Shown: positions 46,801 to 58,779 of the stretch, one piece after another
How the letters are laid out: every line of letters begins with the position of its first letter
Numbering within the stretch: position 1 is the first letter of the stretch
Source: Kingdonia uniflora
Lineage: Eukaryota > Streptophyta > Magnoliopsida > Ranunculales > Circaeasteraceae
Direction of reading: 5' to 3'
DNA: 64,000 bases
NCBI GenBank assembly: GCA_014058105.1
Contig: JACGCM010002300.1
Location: forward strand, 1 to 64,000
Notes under the pieces: model-generated
What the model was told of the DNA's origin: nothing
Seen by the model: only the letters and a program-made list of their open reading frames with translations
The model's database searches: none
Translations under genes and position numbers: made by a program

Positions 46801-47449
46801 GAGCAATTTTAAATACACGGCATACTCTAAAAGCTCGCCCCATCCAATAGTTTTAAGTTAATTGCACCTCTTAACATTCAAAGACAAGTATACCCCCAAA
46901 ATAAAAATATAACTATTTTTCAATCAAAAAACTCACCCCCTCCCTAATGCCTAGTGTCATAACTCTCTAGCCTAATTTGTCTTAAATCCAACAAGTTCCT
47001 TTACTCCTGCCAATTCTCATTATCCCAGACCTTGCGTGCCAATTAAATGAACGTATACGAGATATAAAAAAAAACTACAATTTGTATGTCCCTATTTTTT
47101 TTTTTTTTTTTTGACTAATAAGTGATGAGAGAAAAACAAAATAATATTGTTTAAAGATATATAAGTTGGATTAGTCTCGCCATCTCCATATCTAAAATCT
47201 AATTAAATAAACCAAGCAAAGCATAAGAAAGTACAAAACGCGGAGAAATATGGTCTTATTTGAAGATTTAACAACCCTATAAAGGAAGAGGAAGACTAAC
47301 TAAAAGACCATGGGGTGAGCTACTCTTTAATTTTTTTCTCAACTTTGAAAAAAAAGATGGGGTGAGCTAATAAACTAGAGAAATAAAAGTGAGGTAAAGT
47401 TAAATTGGGGTGAGCAAATTGAAGAATGGGGTGTATTTAAAATTTCTCA
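46801..47449. mobile_element. Non-autonomous Mutator-like element, 649 bp
   Basis: Terminal inverted repeats GAGCAATTTTAAATACAC (left) and its complement with one mismatch (right), extending with lower identity to GCTC-CCCC. Flanked by perfect 9-bp direct repeats ATATAAAAA (46792-46800, 47450-47458), the duplication size typical of Mutator-like elements. Internal copies of TGGGGTGAGC near 47310, 47359 and 47407 look like subterminal repeats. No ORF. Confidence 0.85.
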
Positions 47450-47689
47450 TATAAAAAACCTAAATAAGGTTAAAATTGGTATTTTCAGTTATTAGGTTAT
47501 CATATATAACTAAACTTTAATTTTTGGAGCCTGGTCGTAGTTTAAAAATCTACGGGGTATCAAATGTAATTATTAACCTACTTTGGGGTTTGTACATTAA
47601 ATACTTCTAGATTTGATAAATGAGTTTGGGGGTTGTATTACATGAACATCGATTCAAAACTTATGTTATATGTGTCTCACTGCGCATTA

Positions 47690-49140
47690 GATTGATAATG
47701 AGTGCAAATTGCAAAATAATATCATATATTTTTGTCAAGTTTCAGATCACAAGGGTGATACTATTGGGAGAGTGGTAGAAAAATATTTAATTGATTGGGG
47801 GGTTGATAACATTTTTTGTATCACACTTGATAATGCTAGTTCAAACAACATTGTCATTGATTACCAGAGGAGACATACTTAAAGCTGGAAGAATACTATT
47901 TTGAACCATTAATTCTTGCATATGAGATATTCTGCACATATCCTTAACTTGATTGTTTCCGATGGATTAAAAGAGTTACTTGATTCGATTGTAAGGATAA
48001 GAAGTGCGGTGGTGAGATCGTCTCCACATAGGTTGGAATGCTTTAAAATATGTGTTAGAGATGCAAAGTTGGAAGATAAGAGTTTGGTGTGCTTAGATGT
48101 TCCCACTTGATGGAATTCGACATACTTGATGTTAGAAGGGTAGCAGAGAAGTTTGAAAAAGCCTTTGAGAGGCTATATGATAGAGAGTCATCGTATCAGA
48201 CATATTTTCGAGATGGAGAGGGGGGGGGAACAATTTGGGTATTTCGACTCTCATTTGGATAGGGAAGACACTAGAAGGCTTGTGAAGTTTCTTAGAATTT
48301 TCTATAATGCAACATTAAAGTTTTTAGGATCTTTATGTGTTACTTCCAATGCGTTCTTTCATTTAAGCAAAACCATGATCTTGACTTATTACTGATGGCG
48401 GGGCGCATGCAAGAAAAGTTTGATAAGTACTGGGATATTGAGAAGATCAACTTATTGTTGCAGTTTACATTAGTACTTGATCTCCGTTTCAAAATGAAAT
48501 ATGTAGAGTTTTGTTTTAGTTCAAAATTGGCATTTGAATCATCGAAGGTGGATCTTTAAGCATCAAGGGCGAAGGATGTATTAACTCGTATACATTTGCA
48601 TCTAACAAATTACTCTTCTTCATCACAACACCAAAGTATGGGTGAATCATCCCAAGGGTTAAGGAGTGAGGATGGATATTCAGATGGTGACGATGGTGAT
48701 ATATCTTTAGCTGATGAGTTTGGAAAACATTTAGAGGAAGAAGATATTTCGGTGAATATGTAAGAAGTTGAAAGTTACTTGGCAGAAGTGCGTAAACTAC
48801 TAAAGAGTGGTAACTTTGATATATTAGATTGGGGGAAAGCTAACTCCTCAAGGTATCAAATTCTTTCTCTTGTTGCACGAGATGTGTTGGCAATTCCCAT
48901 TTCTTCGGTGGCATCGAAATCTACCTTTAGTATGAGAGGTTGTATACTCGATTATTTTCATAGTTCATTGGCTCCTACCACAGTTGAAGCTCTTATATGT
49001 GCACAATATTGGCTCCGACCATTAATGGTCCCAATTAATCTCCGGGAGTCGATGAATGAAGTTGAAGAACTTGATAAAGGTAATAAAATCTTTACATACA
49101 TTTTTTATATTGTGTTCTACTATTTGTTTGAAACTAAATA
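47690..49140 (+). pseudogene. hAT-family transposase relic
   Basis: Order of blocks: VVEKYLIDWGVDNIFCITLD and NASSN (about 47770-47850, RNase H-like core), CSAHILNLIV-type block read here as RYSAHILNLIVSDGLKELLD (about 47920-47985), WNSTYLML (near 48115), KFDKYWDIEKINLLL (near 48420), VLDLRFK (near 48475), then the C-terminal dimerisation domain (48779-49070: FDILDWGKANSSRYQILSLV, ARDVLAIPISSVASKSTFS, LICAQYWL). BED zinc finger and N-terminus missing. Stops and frameshifts. The copia LTR begins right after it. Confidence 0.85.
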
Positions 49141-49845
49141 TGTTAGAAGGCTTAGTATCACCTGATAATGAGTAAATAGTAAATCCCTGGATCTAAAACT
49201 GAATGTGGATAGTAGCAGGTTCTAAAATAAGTTGGAACTACAACTACAACAGAAATAGTGTGAAGCTCGAGGTGTGGATCGCACACTCTTTAAGAACAAT
49301 TTCTCAATCTGCCCAGAGGTATCGACAATGTAGCGATCAGTTGTTCCTTAGGATACAACGAGCAAGAAAACTTTAGAAGCGTGGCAGTAATAATTATGAT
49401 GTACTTTGGTCGCACCACCAATATCTCAAACGAAAGAAAGAGCAAGGGGGAAGAGTTAAAAAACTAGAGAGAGAGAGAGGAGAGAGATAAGTTGTGTTTT
49501 TCGATGTGTTAAACAGTGGGGTGCTCATTCCCTTTCTGAACCCAAACCCGAGTCCTAGCCCAAGCCCATGTCCGTTCCCATACCCATGCCGCCCCAGCCT
49601 ACCAGGCCGCCTGAGGGATGTCCATGTATGAGATGGTCTAAAACCTCCTCTCACACACTCACCACTATACACTCCCTTTTATACTAGTTATATATCAGTT
49701 ACAAATATACCTTGGGTTTTATCTCTTTATATATACGTTTATCCCACCAATGTGGGACTAAAGTAAAAAAAGAATATGAGAAGTTTGGTTAACCAAGAAT
49801 AATTTTATAAAACAATTTTTAACCAAGATTATTTAAAATCCAACA
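49141..49845 (-). repeat. Copia 3' LTR, 705 bp
   Basis: + strand edges are TGTTAGAAG and ATCCAACA, the TG...CA inverted ends of copia LTRs. It contains GATGTCCATGTATGAGATGG (49617-49636) and CCAATGTGGGACTA (49747-49760). The first also occurs in the 5' LTR; the second falls in its missing part. Confidence 0.85.
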
Positions 49846-50407
49846 ATCCCTTACTTATAAAATTCGGCGAATGAAAATAGTTTTGAAGTGAGATATATAG
49901 AACTGTGCATAAGTAAAGGTGTTTGAAGACTTGAACCTTTACGTAGTGGACAATCCCCAAAACATAAGAATAATAAGTAATCTGAGTCTTGAACTCATTA
50001 TTTGGTTTTATGTAACGAAGGAAAACCACACACAATCCTACTTGGTGTAACCTCCCAAATAGCCAGCACATTACGACCCTTGCTTGATCCTAGTATAGGT
50101 GAAAACTCTAGAGAATTTAGCCCCAATTTTTATTGGAAGGGGCCCCACTTCTACAATCACCTTGGTGAGTCCATCAAGAGTACTCCTGTATTTAGGCATC
50201 TTCCTCAAATATATGAGATATAATCCTTATTAAGAGTTTTCATGAAAACTCAACCTGACTTTTACTGCAGGATGTCATGCACATATATCATATACACATT
50301 GGGATGAACTTTTGAGTTATAAAGCTCTTAAGTTGTATGATTCAAATATCATGATATGGCTTATTTTCCCCATTGAACCTAATTTTTGGGATCTCAAGTC
50401 ATATAGG

Positions 50408-53400
50408 TTAGGTTCTCACCATACTTGATTCTAAAATGGGCTTAAGTCCCATCCCCATCGATATGTTCCACACTTTGTCTTGAGACAATCCATTCGTCGA
50501 AGCATCTACAAGGTTGTTCTTCGATCTTACAAAATTCACTATCACAGCACCCGATGTGAGGAACCCTTTCACTGTACTGTGTTTGCGACGAATTGCTAAC
50601 TTTTTACCATTATAGTAATTATTTCGTACTCTAGCTATCGCGGCAGTACTATCACAGTGAATCAAGACCGATGATATAGGCCTACTCCATAAAGGAACAT
50701 AAGACAGAAGGTCTTTTAACCAACTTGCCTCCTCACTAGCAATAACTAGTACCACTAACTCAGACTTCATAGTCGACTGAGCTAAAATAGACAGCTTCTT
50801 AGACCTTCAAGAAACTACCCCGCCAACGATACTAATAATGTATTTACTGGTAGCTTTGGAATCATCCAAAGAAAATGAGTTCCAATTTGCATTGCTAAAT
50901 CCCTCAAGGACCACAGAAACTTCTGATAATGTAAACCCAAGTACATGGTCCTTTTCAGGTACCGCATAACTCGTTCAATAGCACTCCAATGCTCCAAGCT
51001 TGATTTACTCATAAATCTACAAAGAACCCTTGCAGCATAAGCTATATCAGGTCTTGTACTATCAGTAGCATATCTCAGGCTGCCAATAATACTTGCATAT
51101 TCTTGCTGTCTACAGCATCTCCTATGTTCTTGAGTAATTTCACTTGAGAATCACAAGGAGTACATGCAGGTCTATGATCATAATAGTTGTACTTCTTCAA
51201 GATCTTCTCAATATAATGAGATTGATCGAGAGAAATACCAGAATCTGTACGTGTGATCTTCATGCCCAAAATTACGCTAGCCGAACCTAGGTTCTTCATA
51301 TCAAAATTTTTATTAAGCATGTTCTTGGTTTCTAATAGGAGCTCAAAAGTAGAAACAAATATAAGTAGATCATCAACATACAAACAAATCATAGTGCATA
51401 AATCACAATATACTTTATAATATAGGCATTTTTATCAACAACATTAATCTTAAAACTATTTGAAAGTAGAAGTTGGTTGATCCTGTCATGCCACAGTTTA
51501 GGAGCTTGCTTTAGACTGTATAAGGTCTTCTTCATCTTGTAGAGCTTGTGTTCCTGACTAGGTAACCCAAAGCCATCAGGTTAATCCATATATAGCTCTT
51601 TCTCAAGCTCACTATTTAAAAATACAGTTTTCATATCCATCTGATGGATAATCAAATTGTGCACTGCAGCAACGGCCAATAATACTCTTAACGGTAGTAA
51701 TGCGAGTATCTGGGGAATATATATCAAAAAAATTGACATATTCCTTTTGTACATATCCCTTTGCTACTAATCTTGCCTTATATTTATCAATAGTACCATA
51801 TGGTGTAAGTTTCCTCTTTAATATCCATTTATAACCTATAGAGCGACTACCACGAGGTAACTCAACTAATTCCTAAGTCTCATTAAAGATAAGGGAATCC
51901 ATTTCATCGTCAATAGCCTCACGCCATAAATCAATATCACTAGAAATTAACACTTCCTGCAATGAGTTAGGGTCAGACTCAAAGTTGTTCACAACAAAAT
52001 CATCACTAAATTGTTTAGCCCTTTTTATCCGTTTACCTTTTGTAAGCAAGTTCAGGGTCAGTATCTTGAGTATCAATAGGATCCTTAAGTTGAGGCACAC
52101 TGGGGGTCAAATATGTGAATTGTTGAGAACCCCCACTATTACTACTACTACCCCCACTATCTCTCAACTTGTAAGGAAACTTATCCTCAAAGAAATCTGC
52201 ATCCAAAGATTATATAATAACATTATCATCTATATTAAGAAATCTATAAGCTTTACTTTAATAGCATATCCGATAAAAACACATTCATAAGCTCTGCTTT
52301 CTAGTTTTGTCCTCTTAGGATCAGGTTTGCATGCATATGTCAAACAACCCCATACTTTGAAATAACTAACATTTGGTTTCTTGTTTCTCCAAATTTCATA
52401 AGGTAAAATATCATAAGTAATATGAAGTATACGGTTTAAAACGTAACATACTGATAATAAAACTTCACCCCACAAATATTTAGGTGCACCAGAGCAATAA
52501 AAACTATAAGTTCAATAAAAGTTTTATTTTTTACATTCAGCTTTTCCATTGGATTCTTGAGAATAAGGAGCTGTAGTTTCATGTATATTCCCTAAAGATT
52601 CATACAAGTTTTAAAATTCATACGAATCATATTCAGTGCTTCTATCACTGCGAAATCTCTTAATGTTTCTATCAAATTGGTTTTGACCTCAGTAACATAA
52701 GTTCTAAACATATCAATAGCTTTACTTTGATGTCTCATAAGATATACCTGAGTGTAGGTCAAATGATCATTAATAAAAGTAATAAAGCACCTTTACAAGC
52801 AAAACCCTTACCAACAAAAGTTCCCCTATTTGTCAAAATATACTTATCCAATCCAATCGACAGATGAAAACCTATTTTGTTAAGAAAAAAGCCAAGAACC
52901 AGGTTCTTCCTCATACTAGGAGTATGCCACACATCCTTGAGGATAACAAATCAGCTAGATATGAATTTTAGTTCAACATTTCTAGCTCCCAACACCTTAG
53001 TAGTGTGAGAATCACCAAGAAAAAAGTTATGGTCTTCAACATCCTTATAGGTCTTGAACCAAGCCCTGTCATAGTACACATGGCGAGTAGCCCGTGTCCA
53101 ACCACCATCCATCAGTCCCACCGATCATATTCACTTCTATAATCATAGCCACTAGAGGCTCTTCGGTTGCGTTTACCTGATCAACAGGTTTACGATTCTG
53201 GCAGTTTCTAGCAATGTGTCCTCCTTTGCCACAAACAAAGCACACTATAGGAGTTGTTCTATTGGACTGGTGGTTTTTTGGTTCCTACCCTAAGTAGGAT
53301 TCTGGTTACCTCTATTGTTTTTATTGTTCTAAAAATGTTTCTTGTATACATTAGCCTTGGCTTTTATAGCCTTACCCTTAGGTTTCAAATACACCTTACT

Positions 53401-54075
53401 CTTGGGTTGAACCACGAGTACTACATCTTATTGATCCTATTTTCTTGCTTCCTCCTTAACTCGCAGTCGAGTAATTAAGCTCTCTGTAGAAAACTCCTTA
53501 GATTTGTGCCTAAGTATATTCTTGAAGTCTTTCCAGGAAGGAGGTAATTTGTCAATCACAACTGCTACTTGAAACTATTCAACAAGTTTGATCCCCTCGA
53601 ATACTATCTCGTGAATGATTTTCTGTAGATCATAGGATTGAGAGATTACAGACTTCTCGATAACCATCATATACTTAAGGTACTTACTAACGGCGTATTT
53701 CTTAGAGCCAGCTTCCTCGGTGTTGTATTTTTTCTATAATGCATTCCAAACGACCTTCGTAGACTCATATTGTAAATAGAAGTCATACAAGTCATCTGCT
53801 GGCCCATTTAGGATGAAATTATGACACTTAAAATCTGCCTCTTTCTAATCGTTAAACTCCTCTAAGACCTTATCATAGTCGGACTGAATCAAATCAGTAT
53901 CATCAGTCTCAGGGCCAATAGGTTCAGTGGGACAGTCAGTATCTAAGACATAAGCGACTTCCTTAAGGGTTAGATAAAAATACATCTTGGTTTTCCGTTG
54001 TTTGAAGTTGCAACCTTCAAACTTCAAAGGTTTGTTGTAGTCATACTTGTTTGAATCAGAAGAAACTAAAGTCAT
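50408..54075 (-). pseudogene. Copia gag-pol polyprotein relic
   Basis: gag starts MTLVSSDSNKYDYNKPLKFE at 54075. Zinc knuckle CFVCGKGGHIARNC lies at about 53244-53202. Protease WWLDTG at about 53120, with a frameshift right after it. Pre-integrase/integrase ARNVELKF (near 52970) and PNVSYFKVWGCLTYACKP (near 52370-52320). RT has the active-site CLYVDDLLIF (51385-51360), then GMKITRTDSGISLDQSHYIE. RNase H has HCDSTAAIARV (near 50665) and VRSKNNLVDA (near 50530). Frameshifts and stops throughout, and the N-terminal half of RT is poorly readable (51400-51900). Confidence 0.88.
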
Positions 54076-54103
54076 ATCATAAAATTTAAATTATTCTTAA
54101 AAT

Positions 54104-54513
54104 TGTTGGAAAATAATGGCTTAGTATCATCTGGTAATGAGTAAATAGTAAATCCCTGGATCTAAAACTGAATGTGGACAGTAGCAGGTTCTAAAATAAG
54201 CTAGAACTGTAATGGCAATAGAAAGAATATGATGCTCGAGGGGTGGATCGCACACGTTTTGTCCGTTATAAAGTTAATTAAAATATAACCGTTATAGTTT
54301 TGTATTTATAAGAATGTCATTGGACTTCTTAGTAAAAAGATTACAAGGCCCTGTCTAAGACTCAAGGGCCTCCAGATCTAATTGCCCAAATCCGAATCCG
54401 AGCCCGAGCCCATGCCGGCCCAGCCTACAGGGCCGCCCGAGGGATGTCCATGTATGAGATGGTCTAAAACCTCCTCCCACACACTCACCACTATACACTC
54501 CCTCTTATACTAC
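54104..54513 (-). repeat. Copia 5' LTR, truncated
   Basis: Aligned with 49141-49690 (TGTTGGA at 54104, GATGTCCATGTATGAGATGG at 54443-54462). Similarity stops after CTCTTATACTAC near 54513, so about 160 bp at the outer end (the U3 start) are missing. Confidence 0.85.
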
Positions 54514-56096
54514 TTTTTTAGAGAATTTTGACTTGTAGTAAGGAATAAACTAAGTATTTTGAATGTAATTATAGTTTAAGGTTTGTTACTTGTTGTGGAA
54601 AAGTTTTGACTTTGGAGTTATGCATAAATTATAATCTTGGCAGTATATTATATCATGCTGTCTTGCGAACACTATTGCTTGATTATGATATGGGTGGGTA
54701 GTATTCTGATACGATTTCGGTACTATTGTTTGATTATGATATTGTTTGATTCTGAATCTCTACGTTGAAGATGGTTGAGTTATGAGATATTAACCTTTTG
54801 CTTGTAAGGATTATATGGTCTTGTGTGCCACAAGTAATTTTTTTAATGTTTCTTACATGTTTATTTGTTGAAGTAATACTAGAAAGTTTGTACTTAATTT
54901 CTAGCTTTATCAATGTAGAGAGAAATGAACCATACTGTAGGAAATGGCTTGGGTTTTGTTTTCTTTTCCGGTTCGATTTCAATTTGGTTTTTCTTTTGTT
55001 TTTCGGTTCGGTTTGGTGTTTCCTTTTTTTTTCTTGGTTCAGTTTTGGTTTTACCTATATTGTGTCGGTTTGGTTTTTATCTAGTTTGGTTTCGGTTTAA
55101 ATCTAAAAAATCAAAGTCTTCGGTTTTGGTTTTGGATCAAAGTTAAACCAAAGCTACCTATGCTCAGCCTTATTTTAAATGGCCAAGAAACTTTGGCTAC
55201 AGTGGAGATCTTGTGAAGGGTTCTTGATGTCATGTTTGCGTCACTAGTACTTGTGTAGGGGGGGAGAGGGAATCTCAACCTCTCTATGGTAGCTCTCCTT
55301 CCCTATTTATAGGAGATAGGAAATGAGACGTTACTATAGAATGGTCAAATTAGAAGTGTATCCTTCTTTACAGTTATCATGTACCAAAGTCGGTTCTGCC
55401 AGAGTTGTCTACTGGGTTGTCTACCTTCGACCGGAAGCTAAACTGGACTAAAGCGATAGTCGAAACTTTTGTGGACTCGATGGTAGGTTTTGTGGTGGCT
55501 TTGGCAGTTTTGGAAGTTTGGTAGGATTAGAGCTGCTTAGAAGTCTTTGAGTACCCATTCCAATCTCGGAGGCTGCGAGTAGGCTACTACAAAACTCTAA
55601 GTAAAAAATATTTAATTCCAAATATATTCTTACTCTATTTCTCTTTCTTTTCCTCTTTTCATTCTTTTTTTGTGTTCTCTCTATCTCCTTTATATGTGTT
55701 CTCTCTATCTCTCACATGCCTATGCATGAAGTAATCTTTCACATGCCTCACCATGAAGTAATAAAGTGAAAAACTAATCATATAACCGATATGACTCATA
55801 TTTGAGTTCGTTTTATATCAAATCTATGTTTATTTGCAGATGGTGATGATCTACGATCTTCAAATAATAAAAAATAGCTTTTGATTTATATAATTTGAGG
55901 ATTTGATGAACTTAGATAATCTAATGGACCCATAGACTGATCTACTTCTTCTAAAATTCTATCTCTCTTTATATGCATATGTTTTTCTTTAAACCCCTTT
56001 TGTTGTTTTATCTCCATTGTTAAGCAAACCTAACATCATTGGTTCTATCAATAAAGTTTATAACGAGTAATGATTTAAGATTTGAGTCTATAATAG
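54514..56096. other. Unclassified sequence between copia and right Ty3/gypsy element
   Basis: 54940-55140 is a low-complexity GGTTTTGGTT/CGGTTTGG stretch, a type common in plant intergenic DNA. 55280-55320 has CCTATTTATAGGAGATAG, which looks like a TATA region of an unknown LTR. No coding similarity seen. Confidence 0.5.
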
Positions 56097-56703
56097 TGTA
56101 ATGGCATGTTTTCCAAAAGGATAACTTCGACAATACTTTTGTAAGGAATTTTACAACTATAAACTTCAGTACACATGATTTTACGTGGAAACTCTATGAA
56201 ATCTGAGAAAAACCACAACCTCGATGAGGATTTAGGTACCAAATTCACTAGTTGCTAGTTATTACAATTGCTGAATATAGTAAGGATTTATGAATATCTT
56301 AATCATAGAGTTACAGATCGGATTAACATGTTTTTTGCCAGTATTTATAGTTGATACAGGCAGTAGAAAAAACAAAACAGTTTCCTATTTTGGCGGGTAG
56401 TGGATGAACTTCGTGGATCTCCCCACAAAAGCTCTATTTGACCAAGCATAATGACTACTTTAGTGGGTCGAGCTCTGTGGTCGTAGATGTGACATCTTCT
56501 TGAATGATGGAGTATCTTTGATTAAGTTTTGCTAGCTTCTTCTTATCGAATCTGGGAAATATGCTACTGCAATCGCCTCATTCTTGATACAATTACCTAT
56601 TGTTATATCGAGAAGAATATTAGAATGTGAAAGGGTTGTCGAACTCTGTATGTAATCTCTGCTCTATAAATTCTGAGGTTTGATTGTCAAATGAACCTGG
56701 TCA
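56097..56703 (-). repeat. 3' LTR of the right Ty3/gypsy element (607 bp)
   Basis: On the minus strand it starts TGACCAG and ends CATTACA, as in the 610-bp left copy. TATA box TATAAAT at 56349-56343. The sequence just inside (ATTAATG, then a purine-rich stretch) also matches the left copy. Confidence 0.85.
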
Positions 56704-56772
56704 TTTTATATTCCCGGTGAACATTAATGGTGGGACATTTGACTGTGGTATCTGAGTAAGTGAGAGTGATAG

Positions 56773-56779
56773 TATAAAT
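56773..56779 (+). promoter_or_regulatory. TATA box for antisense ORF 1
   Basis: TATAAAT on the + strand, 63-69 bp upstream of the ATG at 56842 and outside the LTR. It points opposite to the element. Confidence 0.5.
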
Positions 56780-56841
56780 GGAATGGAAAAGGAAGGGAGA
56801 AGTGTTCTTCGGTAGTCTGTGAAGTTTAAACCTAAGCAGCG

Positions 56842-57117
56842 ATGGTGATGACTCGGTTTCAGGCTTTGCACAACAAGTTCTTGGGGCGTATTGACGCCAA
56901 GTACGGTGAATTGAAAGATTTTTATTTTGGCCGGTTGTCATTGATATCCTATTATCCGAAACCGGTGGAGCCGATATATGAAGGAATAACGGAATTAGAG
57001 GCAGAGATCGCCGAAGCGCAATTCTTCTTAACAGGGTCAGCATCATTTTGTGTTGCTGATGGTCTCAAAGCACATCGAGAGTCTTCGAGAACTAACCACG
57101 GCCCACATAAAAGATGA
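56842..57117 (+). CDS. Antisense ORF 1, 91 aa
   Basis: MVMTRFQALHNKFLGRIDAK at the start, VEPIYEGITELEAEIAEAQF in the middle. Predicted helical, no known domain. It is the only copy of this small protein without an early stop. The relics at 5690-5909 and 37909-38155 share the Met-x-x-Thr-Arg start and the central block. Comparison with the 38-kb copy suggests the original frame ran on a little further (EDVMAGRA read in the next frame after 57117), so the present end may come from a frameshift. An AATAAA at 57345-57350 could end its transcript. Function unknown. Confidence 0.55.
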   Translation: MVMTRFQALHNKFLGRIDAKYGELKDFYFGRLSLISYYPKPVEPIYEGITELEAEIAEAQFFLTGSASFCVADGLKAHRESSRTNHGPHKR

Positions 57118-57596
57118 AGATGTTATGGCGGGCAGGGCTACCTATGGTAGTTTCTTCGGGCATTGTCGTATGTGTAATCCTCTTGTATTATGAGATAGTG
57201 GTGGTTATAGAGGGGGAGGGTGTGGCTATTTTTCCTTCGTGGGAGAATGTGTCACACTATTGATGTAAAGTAACTTGTAGGTTGATATGTAATGTAATCG
57301 AAGTAATGAATGCTGAATGTAAAATGTAACAGGGACTTTTATGAAATAAAAAGTTGTTATTGATTGTGATCGACATAAATATCTTTGCCTTTTCAAATAT
57401 AATGGACAATTAGTCTCCTGAATATAATTGTCTTGTTTACTCGAATGTAATGGACAATAGGATCACGAAGAAGTATGTGTTGACTGTGTAGGTCCCGTAA
57501 ATGGTTCCCTAGGAGGTGTAGTTTACTGGGTTGTCAGGGTATTAATGTAAGAGAACTCAAGCTAAATAAGTTTAAATCCTGACTATCAATGGCAAA
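57118..57596 (+). other. Region between antisense ORFs 1 and 2
   Basis: T/G-rich with the character of a plant 3' untranslated region, including AATAAA at 57345-57350 and repeated AATGTAATGGACAAT near 57395 and 57445. The part of antisense ORF 2 corresponding to 3407-3810 of the left copy is missing here. Confidence 0.45.
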
Positions 57597-58779
57597 ATGT
57601 TTGCCAGGAATAAGAGGACTGCATATTCGAGCTTGCCTTTTGAGAGTCTATCTCTGAGTGGTTATACTACTGATTCGGCGACTATAGAAAGAGAGGCACT
57701 GCTGAGTGGGACCTTTAAAAAGGGCAAGAAAAGGAGGGCTGCAAGCCAGGCCGCTCCTCCAATTCCTCCCCTGAAGAGGGTATCTCGACGATCTCCTATC
57801 ATGAAGGGAGAAAAGGTCGATGCGACAGGTTCAGGGGCTACGGATGGTCGACCTCCAAAATCAACCACTTATCTACAGGTGAAGAAGAAGGCGTCCTCTG
57901 GCCTGATGAAGACTTAGTCTGGTGAGGAATCTGAGAATGAGGTCCAACGGACTATTGAGTCTTATGCTACTGGGATGACTACTCTCGAAGAAGAGTTTGC
58001 TGGCTGCTTAGTAGGAGTAGAAAGTCTATCATCCTTCCTTATCAAAGGTCAAAGAACCATAAACAAGGTTAAAATTTTCCCTGCTTTGCTTTGACTAAAG
58101 AACTTAGTCCCTTAATCGAGAACTCATATAATGACACTATTGTAGATCAAGAAGATACTGGTCGAGGGGAAGCCTCGTATTATTAGTGCTGGGACTCAGG
58201 TATGCCAACTTCTCACATACAAGAATATCGAGAAGGAGCTGGTAAAGGAGAAAGAAAATATGGAAGCGAAGCTGGAGAAGGTAAAGCTCGGAGCTGGGAG
58301 GCCAAAGGAGGTGGCCATTCGCTAGGCGAAAAAGTCCTGGGAGATGGAAAAGAGGAAAGTGGCCAAGAAGATAAGGGCTGACCTAGCTAAGGAGAGGGAG
58401 GAGGCACTGGCTTTGCAAAAAACCAATTTTGAGGGAGATGTATGGGAATAGATTCTAGCTGCCCGTAGGTCGATGGAGGTGGAGCATGCCAAAGTCCTTG
58501 ACGAGGTAAAGTCTAAAGCTTATCAAGTTAATCTCAACTCCCTCAACCGTATACAGGCCAATTTCTCCAGGTAATTTGATAAAATAAAGGAGAGATAACT
58601 TCTACAAAGGGTTGGCTGCCGCCGCTGGGGTATTCTTTTTGGATTTTAATGCAAAAGAGGAATCTCCTGAGGTACCTGCTGCTGTTACTACCAAAGTAAT
58701 TATTCCCAAGATAGGGTTGGATGAGTTTAGTCCTGATCTCCCAGTAAAGGATGATACTTTGATTTATCCCCCTGCATAA
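57597..58779 (+). pseudogene. Antisense ORF 2, coiled-coil protein
   Basis: Antisense to the element. The first frame (57597-57917) has KKGKKRRAASQAAPPIPPLK and DGRPPKSTT. After a TAG the same frame resumes with SGEESENEVQRTIESYATGM. A likely intron lies at about 58067-58144. Then come Lys/Glu heptads (NIEKELVKEKENMEAKLEKV; KKIRADLAKEREEALALQK), SLNRIQANFSR, and the acidic end FYKGLAAAAGVFF, EESPEVPAAVTTKV, DTLIYPPA. It aligns in order with 2976-1947 of the left copy. The N-terminal gypsy-type segment of the left copy is absent. Function unknown. Confidence 0.65.

Larger units (their letters stand above)
49141..54513 (-). mobile_element. Ty1/copia retrotransposon, decayed
   Basis: gag, protease, integrase, RT and RNase H run in copia order on the minus strand. 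The 3' LTR is complete (49141-49845) and the 5' LTR truncated (54104-54513). A purine tract (AGTAAGGGA, read on the minus strand at 49847-49855) directly precedes the 3' LTR. The two LTRs differ by many substitutions and by indels of more than 100 bp in total, so the insertion is old. Confidence 0.9.

Noticed and set aside
54940..55140. GGTTTTGG-rich stretch as interstitial telomere repeat
   Set aside because: The plant telomere unit TTTAGGG is not repeated here; it is irregular low-complexity DNA.
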